From Holosporaceae bacterium UBA5542 (GTDB lineage: Bacteria; Pseudomonadota; Alphaproteobacteria; UBA7879; UBA5542), in assembly GCA_002426825.1 (NCBI GenBank), contig DINK01000024.1, forward strand, positions 54,566 to 60,549: a stretch of 5,984 bases of DNA, in the 5' to 3' direction. Positions 1 through 5,984 of this stretch are shown one piece after another. The notes below the pieces were generated by a model. That model was not told the DNA's origin. It searched no databases and worked only from the letters and a program-made list of their open reading frames with translations. Position 1 is the first letter of the stretch. Every line of letters starts with the position of its first letter. A program made the translations under genes and the position numbers.

Positions 1-237
1 CTGTTTTGCAAGCCGATAATGTTGGGCTGCAGGCGCCGCAATCACAACACCTGTCACATCACTTTTCAGCACTTCCTCAAACGAAAGGTGTGGCACCCCA
101 TACGTATCTGACGCCTTTTTGGCAAGGTCAGCATCAAGGTCTGAAACAGAAAACAGTGCATCTATTTCTGCATAGTTACGCACAAGGTTCTTACCCCAAT
201 GCCCACAACCGATAACTGAAACTTTAATGGATGACAT
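1..237 (-). CDS. Gfo/Idh/MocA-family NAD(P)-dependent oxidoreductase (N-terminal part, runs off left edge)
   Basis: Seventy-nine codons are visible on the minus strand, beginning MSSIKVSVIGCGHWGKNL. The start is a Rossmann fold: a beta strand leads into the dinucleotide-binding G-C-G-H-W-G loop at residues 10-15. An acidic residue follows the second strand (SVSDLD, about residues 36-41), and the family's VVIAAPAAQHY signature, which binds the nicotinamide side, is near residues 65-75. This supports a Gfo/Idh/MocA enzyme, a cytoplasmic dehydrogenase that often acts on sugars or nucleotide sugars. The GHWGKNLVRNYAEI stretch resembles WlbA-type UDP-HexNAc-uronate dehydrogenases, but the substrate cannot be fixed without the C-terminal domain. 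The ATG at 237-235 has an AAGGAG ribosome site at 249-244, six bases away, inside the end of the upstream asparagine synthetase gene. Its stop and this start are separated by one base, so the two are very likely co-transcribed and translationally coupled. The C terminus is outside the window. Confidence 0.9.
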   Translation of the reverse strand, partial: MSSIKVSVIGCGHWGKNLVRNYAEIDALFSVSDLDADLAKKASDTYGVPHLSFEEVLKSDVTGVVIAAPAAQHYRLAKQ

Positions 238-238
238 C

Positions 239-2161
239 CTATGCTCCTTTAAACTCCATAAATTCTCTGTACCACATTTGGAAAACCATCATATACCAAA
301 CAGTTCTATCAACAACTCCATCTCTTTTTATGTGGTCCCAAAAAGATGTTGGCGCTATGTGTGGTGCACTTGAATTAAATCTATCTTTCAACAAACATAT
401 TTCTCTTTCAGAAAATATGTTTTGGTCACGCACGTAGGATGGATCTAGCGCATCGTCTACCAAGTGACTAAGACCAGATCGCAGCCACTGATTGACTGGC
501 ACCCCAAACCCCTTTTTAGGGCGATCGAAAAACGATCGAGGCACATAGCGCTCTAAAACCTTTTTCAAAAGATATTTCTTTTCACCCTCTTTATACTTTA
601 AATCAAGGGGAACATCAAAAGACATTTCAACAAATGTGTGATCATCTATAAAGGGCACTCGTGCCTCTAAAGAAAAAGCCATCGATGCACGGTCAACCTT
701 CGTCAAAATATCGTCAGGCAAGTATGTCTGCAAATCAAGCAACATATATCTTTCCTGTATATGCTTTGGCATCTTCTCTTCCACACAATATCCCCGATCA
801 AAAACAGGCACGTAATCTTTGATCAGGGAAGATTTCTTCAAATAATTAAGATACGCAGAGTTAATGATAGTCATATCATTGGTTAATTCAAAGAATTGGC
901 CAACCTTGCTATTTGAAAACACACGCCGAGAAAAAGACTCAAGAAAAGGCACGTAACGACCCACACGCGACAACATAGAAAGTCTTTCTAATTTCAAAAC
1001 ATCAGCGTATCGATCATATCCACAAAAAAGTTCATCCCCTCCATCACCCGACAATGCAACCGTTACATATTGTCGCGCAAATTGGCTCAGCATAAGCATG
1101 GGTAGTTGGGATGAATCTGCAAACGGCTCATCATAAAAAGAAGGAAGTCGTGGGACAAAGTTTTTGGCATCTTCCATGGAAAAATATGCTTCATGATGGT
1201 CTGTACCCAGACGGTCCGCAATGTCTTTTGCGTAATCAGCTTCATTAAAAGAAGGCTCATGAAATCCAATTGTGAAAGTCTTTATTTTCTCTGAAGATAC
1301 CTTTTGCATGATAGCCGCAACTAAGGAAGAATCAACACCACCACTTAAAAAACAACCAATCGGCACATCGCTAATTAATCGACTTTCTATGGTTTCCTCA
1401 AGATGTGATGAAATTTTTTCAACCCAATCTTCTTCTGATAAACATCCGCCATTTTTTAAATGGCTATTTTGATAGACCTCTTCAATTGACCAATACTTTT
1501 TTATTTCAGAACAGCCATTTTTAAAATGAAGGTAGGTGCCCGGCTTCAATTTATATGTATTCTCAAAAATTGTATGAGGTGCTGCGATATATCCATGGAA
1601 CAAAAATAAAGAAAGGCCGTGTCGGTCTATTTTCTTTTCAAATCCAGGATGGGGACACAGAGACTTAAGCTCTGAGCCGAAAACAAGACCCGCTGAGCTA
1701 AGCGTGTAATAGAGAGGCTTAACACCCATACGATCTCGTATCAGATAGAAATCTTTTGTAGACCGGTCATAAAGCGCTATTGAAAACATGCCATTGAGCT
1801 TGTGCACAAAGTCAATACCCCACACTTTATAGGCATATATTAAAACTTCTGTATCCGAATCAGAACTGAAAGAGCACCCTTTGTTTTGAAGCTCTTTCCG
1901 AATGGTACGAAAATTATAAATTTCACCATTAAAGACAACAACAATACGGCGCTCTTTATCCATCATGGGCTGATGCCCGTTAGACGACAAATCAATAATA
2001 GATAAACGTCGATGACAAAGCCCTATATAATGCCCGTTATCGTACGGTTCTTCAAAAACACCCACATCATCTGGACCACGACGCCGAATAGCATTGGCCA
2101 TTTCTTGAAGGCATCCGCCCTTGCCACGCTCTCTATGAATAAATCCAGCAATTCCACACAC
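239..2161 (-). CDS. asnB: Asparagine synthetase B-type glutamine amidotransferase (glutamine-hydrolysing), GTG start
   Basis: This 640-residue cytoplasmic enzyme releases ammonia from glutamine and transfers it to an ATP-activated carboxylate, in the classic case aspartate to asparagine. The N-terminal class II glutaminase domain (about 2-210) begins with the nucleophile Cys2 in CGIAGF. It carries RRGPDD (27-32), R51, NGEIYN (78-83), S102-D103 and RDRMGVKPLYY (142-152). The synthetase domain (about 245-600) has the PP-loop SGGVDSS at 273-279, YDEPFADSS at 343-351, LSGDGGDE at 370-377 and a later TKVDRASMAFSLEARVPF block. All key residues are present. The GTG at 2161 is chosen because it puts Cys at position 2 and has an AAAAGGG ribosome site seven bases upstream. 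An in-frame GTG at 2242 would bury the nucleophile behind 27 residues. The coupled downstream dehydrogenase suggests a role in surface polysaccharide amidation rather than, or besides, asparagine supply. The acceptor is inferred, not shown. Confidence 0.95.
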   Translation of the reverse strand: MCGIAGFIHRERGKGGCLQEMANAIRRRGPDDVGVFEEPYDNGHYIGLCHRRLSIIDLSSNGHQPMMDKERRIVVVFNGEIYNFRTIRKELQNKGCSFSSDSDTEVLIYAYKVWGIDFVHKLNGMFSIALYDRSTKDFYLIRDRMGVKPLYYTLSSAGLVFGSELKSLCPHPGFEKKIDRHGLSLFLFHGYIAAPHTIFENTYKLKPGTYLHFKNGCSEIKKYWSIEEVYQNSHLKNGGCLSEEDWVEKISSHLEETIESRLISDVPIGCFLSGGVDSSLVAAIMQKVSSEKIKTFTIGFHEPSFNEADYAKDIADRLGTDHHEAYFSMEDAKNFVPRLPSFYDEPFADSSQLPMLMLSQFARQYVTVALSGDGGDELFCGYDRYADVLKLERLSMLSRVGRYVPFLESFSRRVFSNSKVGQFFELTNDMTIINSAYLNYLKKSSLIKDYVPVFDRGYCVEEKMPKHIQERYMLLDLQTYLPDDILTKVDRASMAFSLEARVPFIDDHTFVEMSFDVPLDLKYKEGEKKYLLKKVLERYVPRSFFDRPKKGFGVPVNQWLRSGLSHLVDDALDPSYVRDQNIFSEREICLLKDRFNSSAPHIAPTSFWDHIKRDGVVDRTVWYMMVFQMWYREFMEFKGA

Positions 2162-2168
2162 AATAGCA

Positions 2169-2175
2169 CCCTTTT
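2169..2175 (-). promoter_or_regulatory. Ribosome binding site deciding the asnB start
   Basis: Read on the minus strand this is AAAAGGG, followed by seven bases and then the GTG at 2161-2159. It is the only good Shine-Dalgarno match near the N terminus and agrees with the need for Cys at position 2 of the mature glutaminase. Confidence 0.7.
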
Positions 2176-2398
2176 CACAAACAACGTTCAGCTTGCATAA
2201 GGCACATCTTGTCCAAACACGGCCTATAAGGATACAAAGCACTAACCATATTTTTCATGGGAAAACTCTATCCATTTTGTACACAAAAAGCAATCTACAA
2301 CAATAAGAACACATGCTAAATACAACCTTATAAAGAATATTTCCTCAGCTTAAGCAATGTGTCATACTACAGCCATAAAATCGTTACAAAATTTAATT
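2176..2398. promoter_or_regulatory. Divergent control region between the asnB block and the SDR gene
   Basis: About 220 AT-rich bases separate the asnB ribosome site from the SDR ribosome site and must hold the promoters for both directions. No consensus sigma-70 promoter stands out. The best rightward -10 candidate is TATAAA at 2329-2334, with a poor -35 (AGAACA at 2306-2311, 17-bp spacing). Other -10-like stretches are CATACT at 2363-2368 and TAAAAT at 2376-2381. A perfect 6-bp inverted repeat, TTTTGT-AC-ACAAAA, lies at 2275-2288 and could be an operator. I see no strong hairpin, riboswitch or RNA gene. Confidence 0.4.
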
Positions 2399-2408
2399 AA
2401 GGAATAGC

Positions 2409-3191
2409 ATGCGCTTAAAGAACAAACTTTGCATTATTACAGGCGCCGCACAAGGCATTGGTGCTGCAATTGCTCAACTTTTTTCAAAAGAGGGTGCACA
2501 TGTTGTCGTCACAGACACAAACAAAGATTTAGGCTCTGCACTTGCTAAGAAATTAAAGTGTGATTTTTTTGAATTAGACGTTTCATGTGAATCAGGCTGG
2601 GAACAACTTGCGAAAAAATATGAGCACATCGATGTCCTGGTCAACAATGCAGGAATCACAGGCATCGATACAGGCCGCCCCCAAAACCCTGAAAAAGCAT
2701 CTTATGAAGACTGGCAAGCCGTTCATCATGTTAACTTAGATAGTGTGTTTTTTGGGTGCCGTTATGCCATTAAAGCTATGCGTAAGAAAAAAAGGGGATC
2801 TATTGTTAATATGTCTTCCCGTTCTGGCTTAGTTGGTATTCCGGCTGCAGCCGCCTATGCATCCTCAAAAGCCGGAATACGCAATCATACAAAAACGGTC
2901 GCTCTCTATTGCGCAGAACAGCAATTAAATATTCGATGCAACAGTATTCATCCTGGCGCTATTCTCACACCACTTTGGGATGCCATGCTTGGCGAAAACA
3001 AAGAAGAAGCGATGAAGATGTGTGTGAAAGACACACCCATGAAACGCTTTGGTACCCCTGAAGAAGTAGCGTACACCGCCTTATTTCTAGCGAGCGATGA
3101 GTCTTCTTATATGACCGGAGCTGAAGTTGTTGTAGACGGCGGCATTTTGGCTGGATCCACTGCAGCCCCAGGAAGTGATATAGACAAATAA
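2409..3191 (+). CDS. Short-chain dehydrogenase/reductase (classical SDR, probably NAD(H)-dependent)
   Basis: This complete 260-residue protein has the usual length of a classical SDR, a cytoplasmic alcohol/ketone oxidoreductase. The cofactor motif TGAAQGIG is at 11-18. Asp36 ends the second beta strand and points to NAD(H) rather than NADP(H). D57-V58 contacts adenine and NNAG is at 79-82. The catalytic tetrad is intact: Asn109, Ser137, Tyr150 and Lys154 (YASSK). The HPGAILTPLW segment and the late LFLASDESSYMTG block resemble the 3beta/17beta-hydroxysteroid dehydrogenase and cyclopentanol dehydrogenase branch more than FabG, but the substrate cannot be read from the sequence. The ATG at 2409 has AAGGAA at 2399-2404, four bases upstream. 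It heads the rightward block and is followed by a 62-bp gap without a clear terminator. It is therefore uncertain whether it shares a transcript with the Nudix gene. The short tail after residue 246 is polar and unremarkable. Confidence 0.93.
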   Translation: MRLKNKLCIITGAAQGIGAAIAQLFSKEGAHVVVTDTNKDLGSALAKKLKCDFFELDVSCESGWEQLAKKYEHIDVLVNNAGITGIDTGRPQNPEKASYEDWQAVHHVNLDSVFFGCRYAIKAMRKKKRGSIVNMSSRSGLVGIPAAAAYASSKAGIRNHTKTVALYCAEQQLNIRCNSIHPGAILTPLWDAMLGENKEEAMKMCVKDTPMKRFGTPEEVAYTALFLASDESSYMTGAEVVVDGGILAGSTAAPGSDIDK

Positions 3192-3265
3192 AATTTAAAT
3201 AGAAGTGATTGAAAAAAATTGCTATTTTCCCCCAGACAAAAACTTAAAGAAGGGTGATCAAATTA

Positions 3266-3727
3266 ATGTCGACAACACATAAGATTCCACGCACAGGCAT
3301 TGGTATTATCGTATTGAAGGAAGGAAAAATTCTTCTTGGAAAGCGCCTGGGTGCCCATGGTGAAGGTGAATTTTCTCTGCCAGGCGGACACCTTGAGCAC
3401 CTCGAAAGTTTTGAAGCATGTGCCACACGAGAAGTTTTTGAAGAAACCGGGCTTAAAATTAAAAATATACAGTTCGTGTCTCTTACAAATATCCGTTCTT
3501 TTGCACCCAAACATTATGTAAATATTAGCTTTTCTTGCGAATGGCAGTCAGGCATCCCCACCGTTCGAGAGCCCGATAAATGTGTGTCTTGGCAGTGGTA
3601 CGATTTTGATTCTTTGCCAAACCCCCTTTTCTTGCCTACAAAAGTCGCTATACACAACTACCTAAAACAAATTCATTATGGGGACGCAGAGGAGGTCGAA
3701 CGTGTCTTTGAACAAATTTCTTTTTAA
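3266..3727 (+). CDS. Nudix hydrolase, NUDT15/MutT-like nucleotide-pool enzyme
   Basis: A 153-residue Nudix protein. The box GX5EX7REUXEEXGU is perfect at residues 41-63: G41, E47, R55-E56, E59-E60 and G62-L63 are all in place to bind the metal ions that drive pyrophosphate cleavage. The N-terminal pattern (RTGIGIIVL, LLGKRLGAHGEGEFSLPGGHLE) and the following KNIQFVS and WQWYDFDSLP segments strongly recall the NUDT15 (MTH2) group, which hydrolyses damaged or unwanted (d)NTPs. Exact substrate specificity is an inference. Two starts are possible: GTG at 3254 and ATG at 3266. The ATG is preferred because GGTGA at 3253-3257 gives it a ribosome site eight bases away, while the GTG sits directly on the AAGAAGG purines. 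The last 26 bases overlap the ogt gene, so the two are likely co-translated. Repair and pool-cleaning functions fit together. Confidence 0.9.
   Translation: MSTTHKIPRTGIGIIVLKEGKILLGKRLGAHGEGEFSLPGGHLEHLESFEACATREVFEETGLKIKNIQFVSLTNIRSFAPKHYVNISFSCEWQSGIPTVREPDKCVSWQWYDFDSLPNPLFLPTKVAIHNYLKQIHYGDAEEVERVFEQISF
3690..3696 (+). promoter_or_regulatory. Strong ribosome binding site for ogt inside the Nudix gene
   Basis: AGGAGGT is a full Shine-Dalgarno match within the last codons of the Nudix gene, five bases before the GTG at 3702. It decides the ogt start: the in-frame ATG at 3678 lies upstream of this site and has no ribosome site of its own, and the TTG at 3708 is spaced less well. Confidence 0.75.
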
Positions 3728-4199
3728 CACCCCTTTAGGCGAAATGATTGGAGTTGCTGACAACACGCATATAAAAGGCCTGTATTTCAGTGATCAGGAA
3801 AATATACCACTTTGGATAAACACCTTATCAAACACAAAAACCATCCTCTTGAACACATTAGAGAAAGAAATGCTCTCCTACTTTGAAGGAGCCCTTAAAG
3901 ATTTTACAGTGTCCGTATCTCCCGCTGGCACATCGTTCCAAAAAAAAGCATGGCAAGCTTTAAGAGAAATCCCTTATGGACACACATCAAGCTATAGAAT
4001 ACAGGCCCAAAAAGCAGGGTGCGAACAAGGAGCACGTGCCATTGGAACCGCCAACAGCAAAAACCCCATCTCGATCGTTGTTCCTTGTCATCGGGTCATT
4101 AAAGCCGATGGCTCCATTGGTGGATATGCCGGCACCCAAAGAAGAAAAATCTGGCTTTTATCCCATGAGGCGGGCATAAACAATTTACATAAAAAGTAA
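3702..4199 (+). CDS. ogt: Methylated-DNA--[protein]-cysteine S-methyltransferase (O6-alkylguanine-DNA alkyltransferase), GTG start
   Basis: A complete 165-residue suicide DNA-repair protein that moves an alkyl group from O6-alkylguanine (or O4-alkylthymine) in DNA to its own cysteine. A weakly conserved N-terminal domain (about 5-70, FNTPLGEM then EKEMLSYFEG) precedes the DNA-binding/catalytic domain from residue 77. Visible signatures are FQKKAWQALREIPYG (79-93), Tyr98, the arginine-finger block RAIGTAN (112-118, Arg112), the acceptor Cys129 in PCHRV (128-132) and IGGYAG (139-144). It has no Ada-type N-terminal regulatory zinc domain, so it is a stand-alone Ogt. The GTG at 3702 is used because of the AGGAGGT site five bases upstream, which gives the normal Ogt length. 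It overlaps the Nudix gene by 26 bases, and the dabB-like gene starts 30 bases after its stop with no terminator between. Confidence 0.95.
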   Translation: MSLNKFLFNTPLGEMIGVADNTHIKGLYFSDQENIPLWINTLSNTKTILLNTLEKEMLSYFEGALKDFTVSVSPAGTSFQKKAWQALREIPYGHTSSYRIQAQKAGCEQGARAIGTANSKNPISIVVPCHRVIKADGSIGGYAGTQRRKIWLLSHEAGINNLHKK

Positions 4200-4229
4200 A
4201 AATTTATTGATTGAGACAATATTGCGCAC

Positions 4230-5552
4230 ATGATTTTTTCCGAAGATCTTTTTCTTATACATTGTGATGGGCTGTCAAAGATTATGATTTCTTTGATTGT
4301 ATTTGTCTCATTGAATGTTCTTATGTTCACAAATAACTATCTTTCTGGAGACCGCAGACGAAAAAGTGTTTTAGTTCATCTTGGCTTTCTTACCTGCACT
4401 TTGATTACTGTCACACTTGTGGATAATATTTTTACCTTCGTAGGCTTTTGGCTTATTAGCAACTTAATTTTAGCGCGACTCATTATGCACAATAAAGCAT
4501 GGGCTGCAGCCAAAGCCTCAGGACGCATTGCACAAAAAAACTTCATTTTAGGCGCTTTGTTCTTACTTTTTGCATCTATACTTTTGTTTCATCAAACAGG
4601 AACGGCTTCTATCCAAGAAATTATTCATTTTCCTTTGCAAAGAAAAATTACCCTGATAAGCGCTTTACTGATCACACTCACCACATTCACACAGTCTGGA
4701 TTGGTGCCGTTTAATGGATGGCTCAAAAGCTCTTTAAATACTCCCAGCGTTGTTTCTGCTTTTATGCATGCCGGCATCATCAATGGCGGTGGCTTCCTTC
4801 TAGTACGCTTTGCCCCCCTTATAATTCAAGAAAAAAGTATTTTATATTTTCTAATGATTGGTGGCAGCATCACTGCCATTGCAGGAACTTTTTGGAAATT
4901 AATTCAAACCGATGTAAAACGAATGTTAGCTTTTTCTACAATCGCACAAATGGGTTTTATGGTTGTTGAGTGCGGTCTTGGATTATTTCCCGTAGCGGTG
5001 GCACATCTTGTGTGGCATGGTCTTTTCAAAGCACATCTTTTTCTCACATCCAGCGCAGTTTCCAAGCAAAAAAGATTTCCCCTTCCCTCACCAAATATGA
5101 AGCAGTTTTTTATTGCAGTAACTTTAGGTCTTATAGGAACAGTATTATACTGGACAATTGTCGGCAAAGAGTCTCTTTCTGCAAACGGCCATTTATTTAT
5201 ATGTATCTGTGTATTTATTTTTTTGTCTCAAGCCGCTTTAACGAGCCTAGCATTTTTTTCTTTTCGTGCCGTACTAAAGGCTCTCGGTTTCGTTATTTTG
5301 TTTGCAACAAGTTATGGTTATACCGTTGATTTTATAGAACACTTTATTTCCTTTTCTTCACCACAACCCTTAAACGGTTTTCACTATTTCATATTGATTG
5401 TTTTCATTACTCTATGGCTTGGAAAAACTTTCAGTCATATGCTCACAAAAATTAATCGCAACTTATGGCCCCGCCTATACATGTTTTTCCTAAACTCAGG
5501 TCAACCAAACCCCCAAACCATAACTTCACAACATCAAGACTACCATTATTAA
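4230..5552 (+). CDS. dabB: DabB-type (MpsA-like) proton-conducting membrane transporter, NuoL/antiporter family, short N terminus
   Basis: This 440-residue inner-membrane protein has roughly 12-13 hydrophobic segments and a Proton_antipo_M core. That core includes LVPFNGWLKSSLNTPSVVSAFMHAGIINGGGFLL (about 158-191), TDVKRMLAFSTIAQMGFM (227-244) and AHLVWHGLFKAHLFL (258-272). His180, Lys230, His263 and Lys267 match ion-path residues of complex I antiporter subunits. The next gene encodes DabA, so this is read as DabB, the cation-coupled subunit that energises bicarbonate accumulation, rather than a respiratory complex I subunit; no other nuo gene is near. The start ATG lacks a clear ribosome site, but an in-frame TGA at 4212-4214 rules out a longer protein. 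The first residues (FLIHCDGLSKIM) align with the segment after helix 2 of NuoL, so the first two helices are missing. Gln155 stands where NuoL has Lys229. The tail after about 422 is polar. The stop overlaps the dabA start by one base. Confidence 0.85.
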   Translation: MIFSEDLFLIHCDGLSKIMISLIVFVSLNVLMFTNNYLSGDRRRKSVLVHLGFLTCTLITVTLVDNIFTFVGFWLISNLILARLIMHNKAWAAAKASGRIAQKNFILGALFLLFASILLFHQTGTASIQEIIHFPLQRKITLISALLITLTTFTQSGLVPFNGWLKSSLNTPSVVSAFMHAGIINGGGFLLVRFAPLIIQEKSILYFLMIGGSITAIAGTFWKLIQTDVKRMLAFSTIAQMGFMVVECGLGLFPVAVAHLVWHGLFKAHLFLTSSAVSKQKRFPLPSPNMKQFFIAVTLGLIGTVLYWTIVGKESLSANGHLFICICVFIFLSQAALTSLAFFSFRAVLKALGFVILFATSYGYTVDFIEHFISFSSPQPLNGFHYFILIVFITLWLGKTFSHMLTKINRNLWPRLYMFFLNSGQPNPQTITSQHQDYHY

Positions 5553-5984
5553 TGACAACACTCTCTCTCCAAAAAATAGAAGCTGCGCATAAAAAAACTT
5601 GGTCATATATTCCTCCAGGTTTTCCTTTCAAAGCACTTGCCGCTGTAAATCCTCTCATGGGCTTTCAAGACCTCCCATTTGAAGAAGCTTTGTTAAAAGG
5701 GTACGCATTTTTTAAGTACGAGGAATTCCCTCCACAAATTCAAGAATATAATCGGCAAACAATTAAGCTGTGCCAAATACTTTTTGACCGGGGCCATGGA
5801 AAAATTCCTGCCCCCTATCAAAACTTTCCTTTTTTAGACCGTGCAAAAAAAATTATTGTTTTAGATAAAACGCTACACAAAAATTTACATGATAAGTTGG
5901 ATTGGTTAGGCGCCTTACCAAACACTCCTAAAGCATGTACACAAAAAATACTAAGCCTGTTTTCTGTGTCAGAAAAAGAACTGA
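5552..5984 (+). CDS. dabA: DabA-type (MpsB, UPF0753/DUF2309) inorganic-carbon transporter subunit (N-terminal part, runs off right edge)
   Basis: 144 codons are visible, open to the window end. The start MTTLSLQKIEAAHKKTWSYI leads into the hallmark of UPF0753/DUF2309 proteins: a Trp17...IPPGFP stretch, AVNP at residues 31-34, then LMGFQDLPFEEA (35-46). Full-length members are large (about 800-1000 residues), cytoplasmic, and carry a zinc site resembling that of beta-carbonic anhydrases. With DabB they convert CO2 to bicarbonate in an energy-coupled, one-way manner, raising internal inorganic carbon. The zinc ligands lie well downstream and cannot be checked here. The ATG is part of TAATG shared with the dabB stop, and no good Shine-Dalgarno precedes it, so translation probably depends on reinitiation after dabB. 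This matched order and overlap is the strongest evidence that the two proteins form one complex. Confidence 0.88.
   Translation, partial: MTTLSLQKIEAAHKKTWSYIPPGFPFKALAAVNPLMGFQDLPFEEALLKGYAFFKYEEFPPQIQEYNRQTIKLCQILFDRGHGKIPAPYQNFPFLDRAKKIIVLDKTLHKNLHDKLDWLGALPNTPKACTQKILSLFSVSEKEL

Noticed and set aside
1..437. Plus-strand open frames at 6-215 and 231-437
   Set aside because: They lie opposite well-supported minus-strand genes (Gfo/Idh/MocA and the AsnB C terminus), and their translations have no recognisable protein features.
2175..2249. A 24-codon minus-strand frame (ATG at 2249) ending just before the asnB ribosome site, like a leader peptide
   Set aside because: It has no ribosome site, no run of regulatory codons and no alternative hairpins or terminator, so attenuation cannot be supported.
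2409..3191. Naming the SDR FabG (3-oxoacyl-ACP reductase)
   Set aside because: Asp36 favours NAD(H) while FabG uses NADPH, the later sequence fits the hydroxysteroid/cyclopentanol dehydrogenase branch better, and no fatty-acid genes are adjacent.
3192..3265. A terminator or promoter between the SDR and Nudix genes
   Set aside because: No stem of useful length with a T run is visible. TTGAAA at 3209-3214 resembles a -35 box but has no -10 at 16-18 bp.
3244..3514. Minus-strand open frames antisense to the Nudix gene
   Set aside because: They are shadows of a gene with a perfect Nudix box and show no domain, ribosome site or membrane pattern of their own.
4200..4229. A promoter for dabB in the ogt-dabB gap
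   Set aside because: TTTACA at 4184-4189 is a fair -35, but the best -10 at correct spacing matches only about half the consensus.
4230..5552. Assignment as complex I subunit NuoL or NdhF
   Set aside because: No other nuo genes flank it, the protein is far too short for NuoL, and the overlapping downstream gene is a clear DabA/UPF0753 protein.

Overview
The window looks like part of a chromosome from a Gram-negative bacterium with an AT-leaning genome (about 40% GC by eye), densely packed genes and Shine-Dalgarno-led translation. The protein set would fit a proteobacterium, possibly a gammaproteobacterium of the Legionella/Coxiella type or a host-associated alphaproteobacterium. No rRNA or other taxonomic marker is present, so this placement is a guess. 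I see no mobile element, CRISPR array, tRNA or rRNA.

Layout: two blocks diverge from a control region at about 2162-2408. The leftward block (minus strand) holds a glutamine-hydrolysing asparagine synthetase-type amidotransferase (GTG start at 2161, stop at 239). One base later comes the start of a Gfo/Idh/MocA-family oxidoreductase that runs off the left edge. An AsnB-like enzyme next to a WlbA-like dehydrogenase is typical of surface polysaccharide loci, where amide transfer and sugar oxidation modify nucleotide-sugar precursors.

The rightward block (plus strand) holds a classical NAD(H)-type SDR dehydrogenase, a NUDT15-like Nudix hydrolase, an O6-alkylguanine-DNA alkyltransferase (ogt), a NuoL-like membrane protein of the DabB type, and the first 144 codons of a DabA (UPF0753/DUF2309) protein. 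After the SDR gene there is a 62-bp gap. From there the genes are tightly linked: nudix and ogt overlap by 26 nt, the ogt-dabB gap is 30 nt, and dabB and dabA share one base in TAATG.

The most notable content is the DabB-DabA pair, the DAC/MpsAB-type inorganic-carbon accumulation system, in which a proton- or cation-driven membrane subunit works with a zinc carbonic-anhydrase-like cytoplasmic subunit to trap bicarbonate. Here it sits directly behind a nucleotide-pool-cleaning enzyme and a DNA alkylation-repair enzyme. The DabB protein is short at its N terminus and lacks the lysine that complex I antiporter subunits carry in the central helix. The window ends before the zinc-binding part of DabA.
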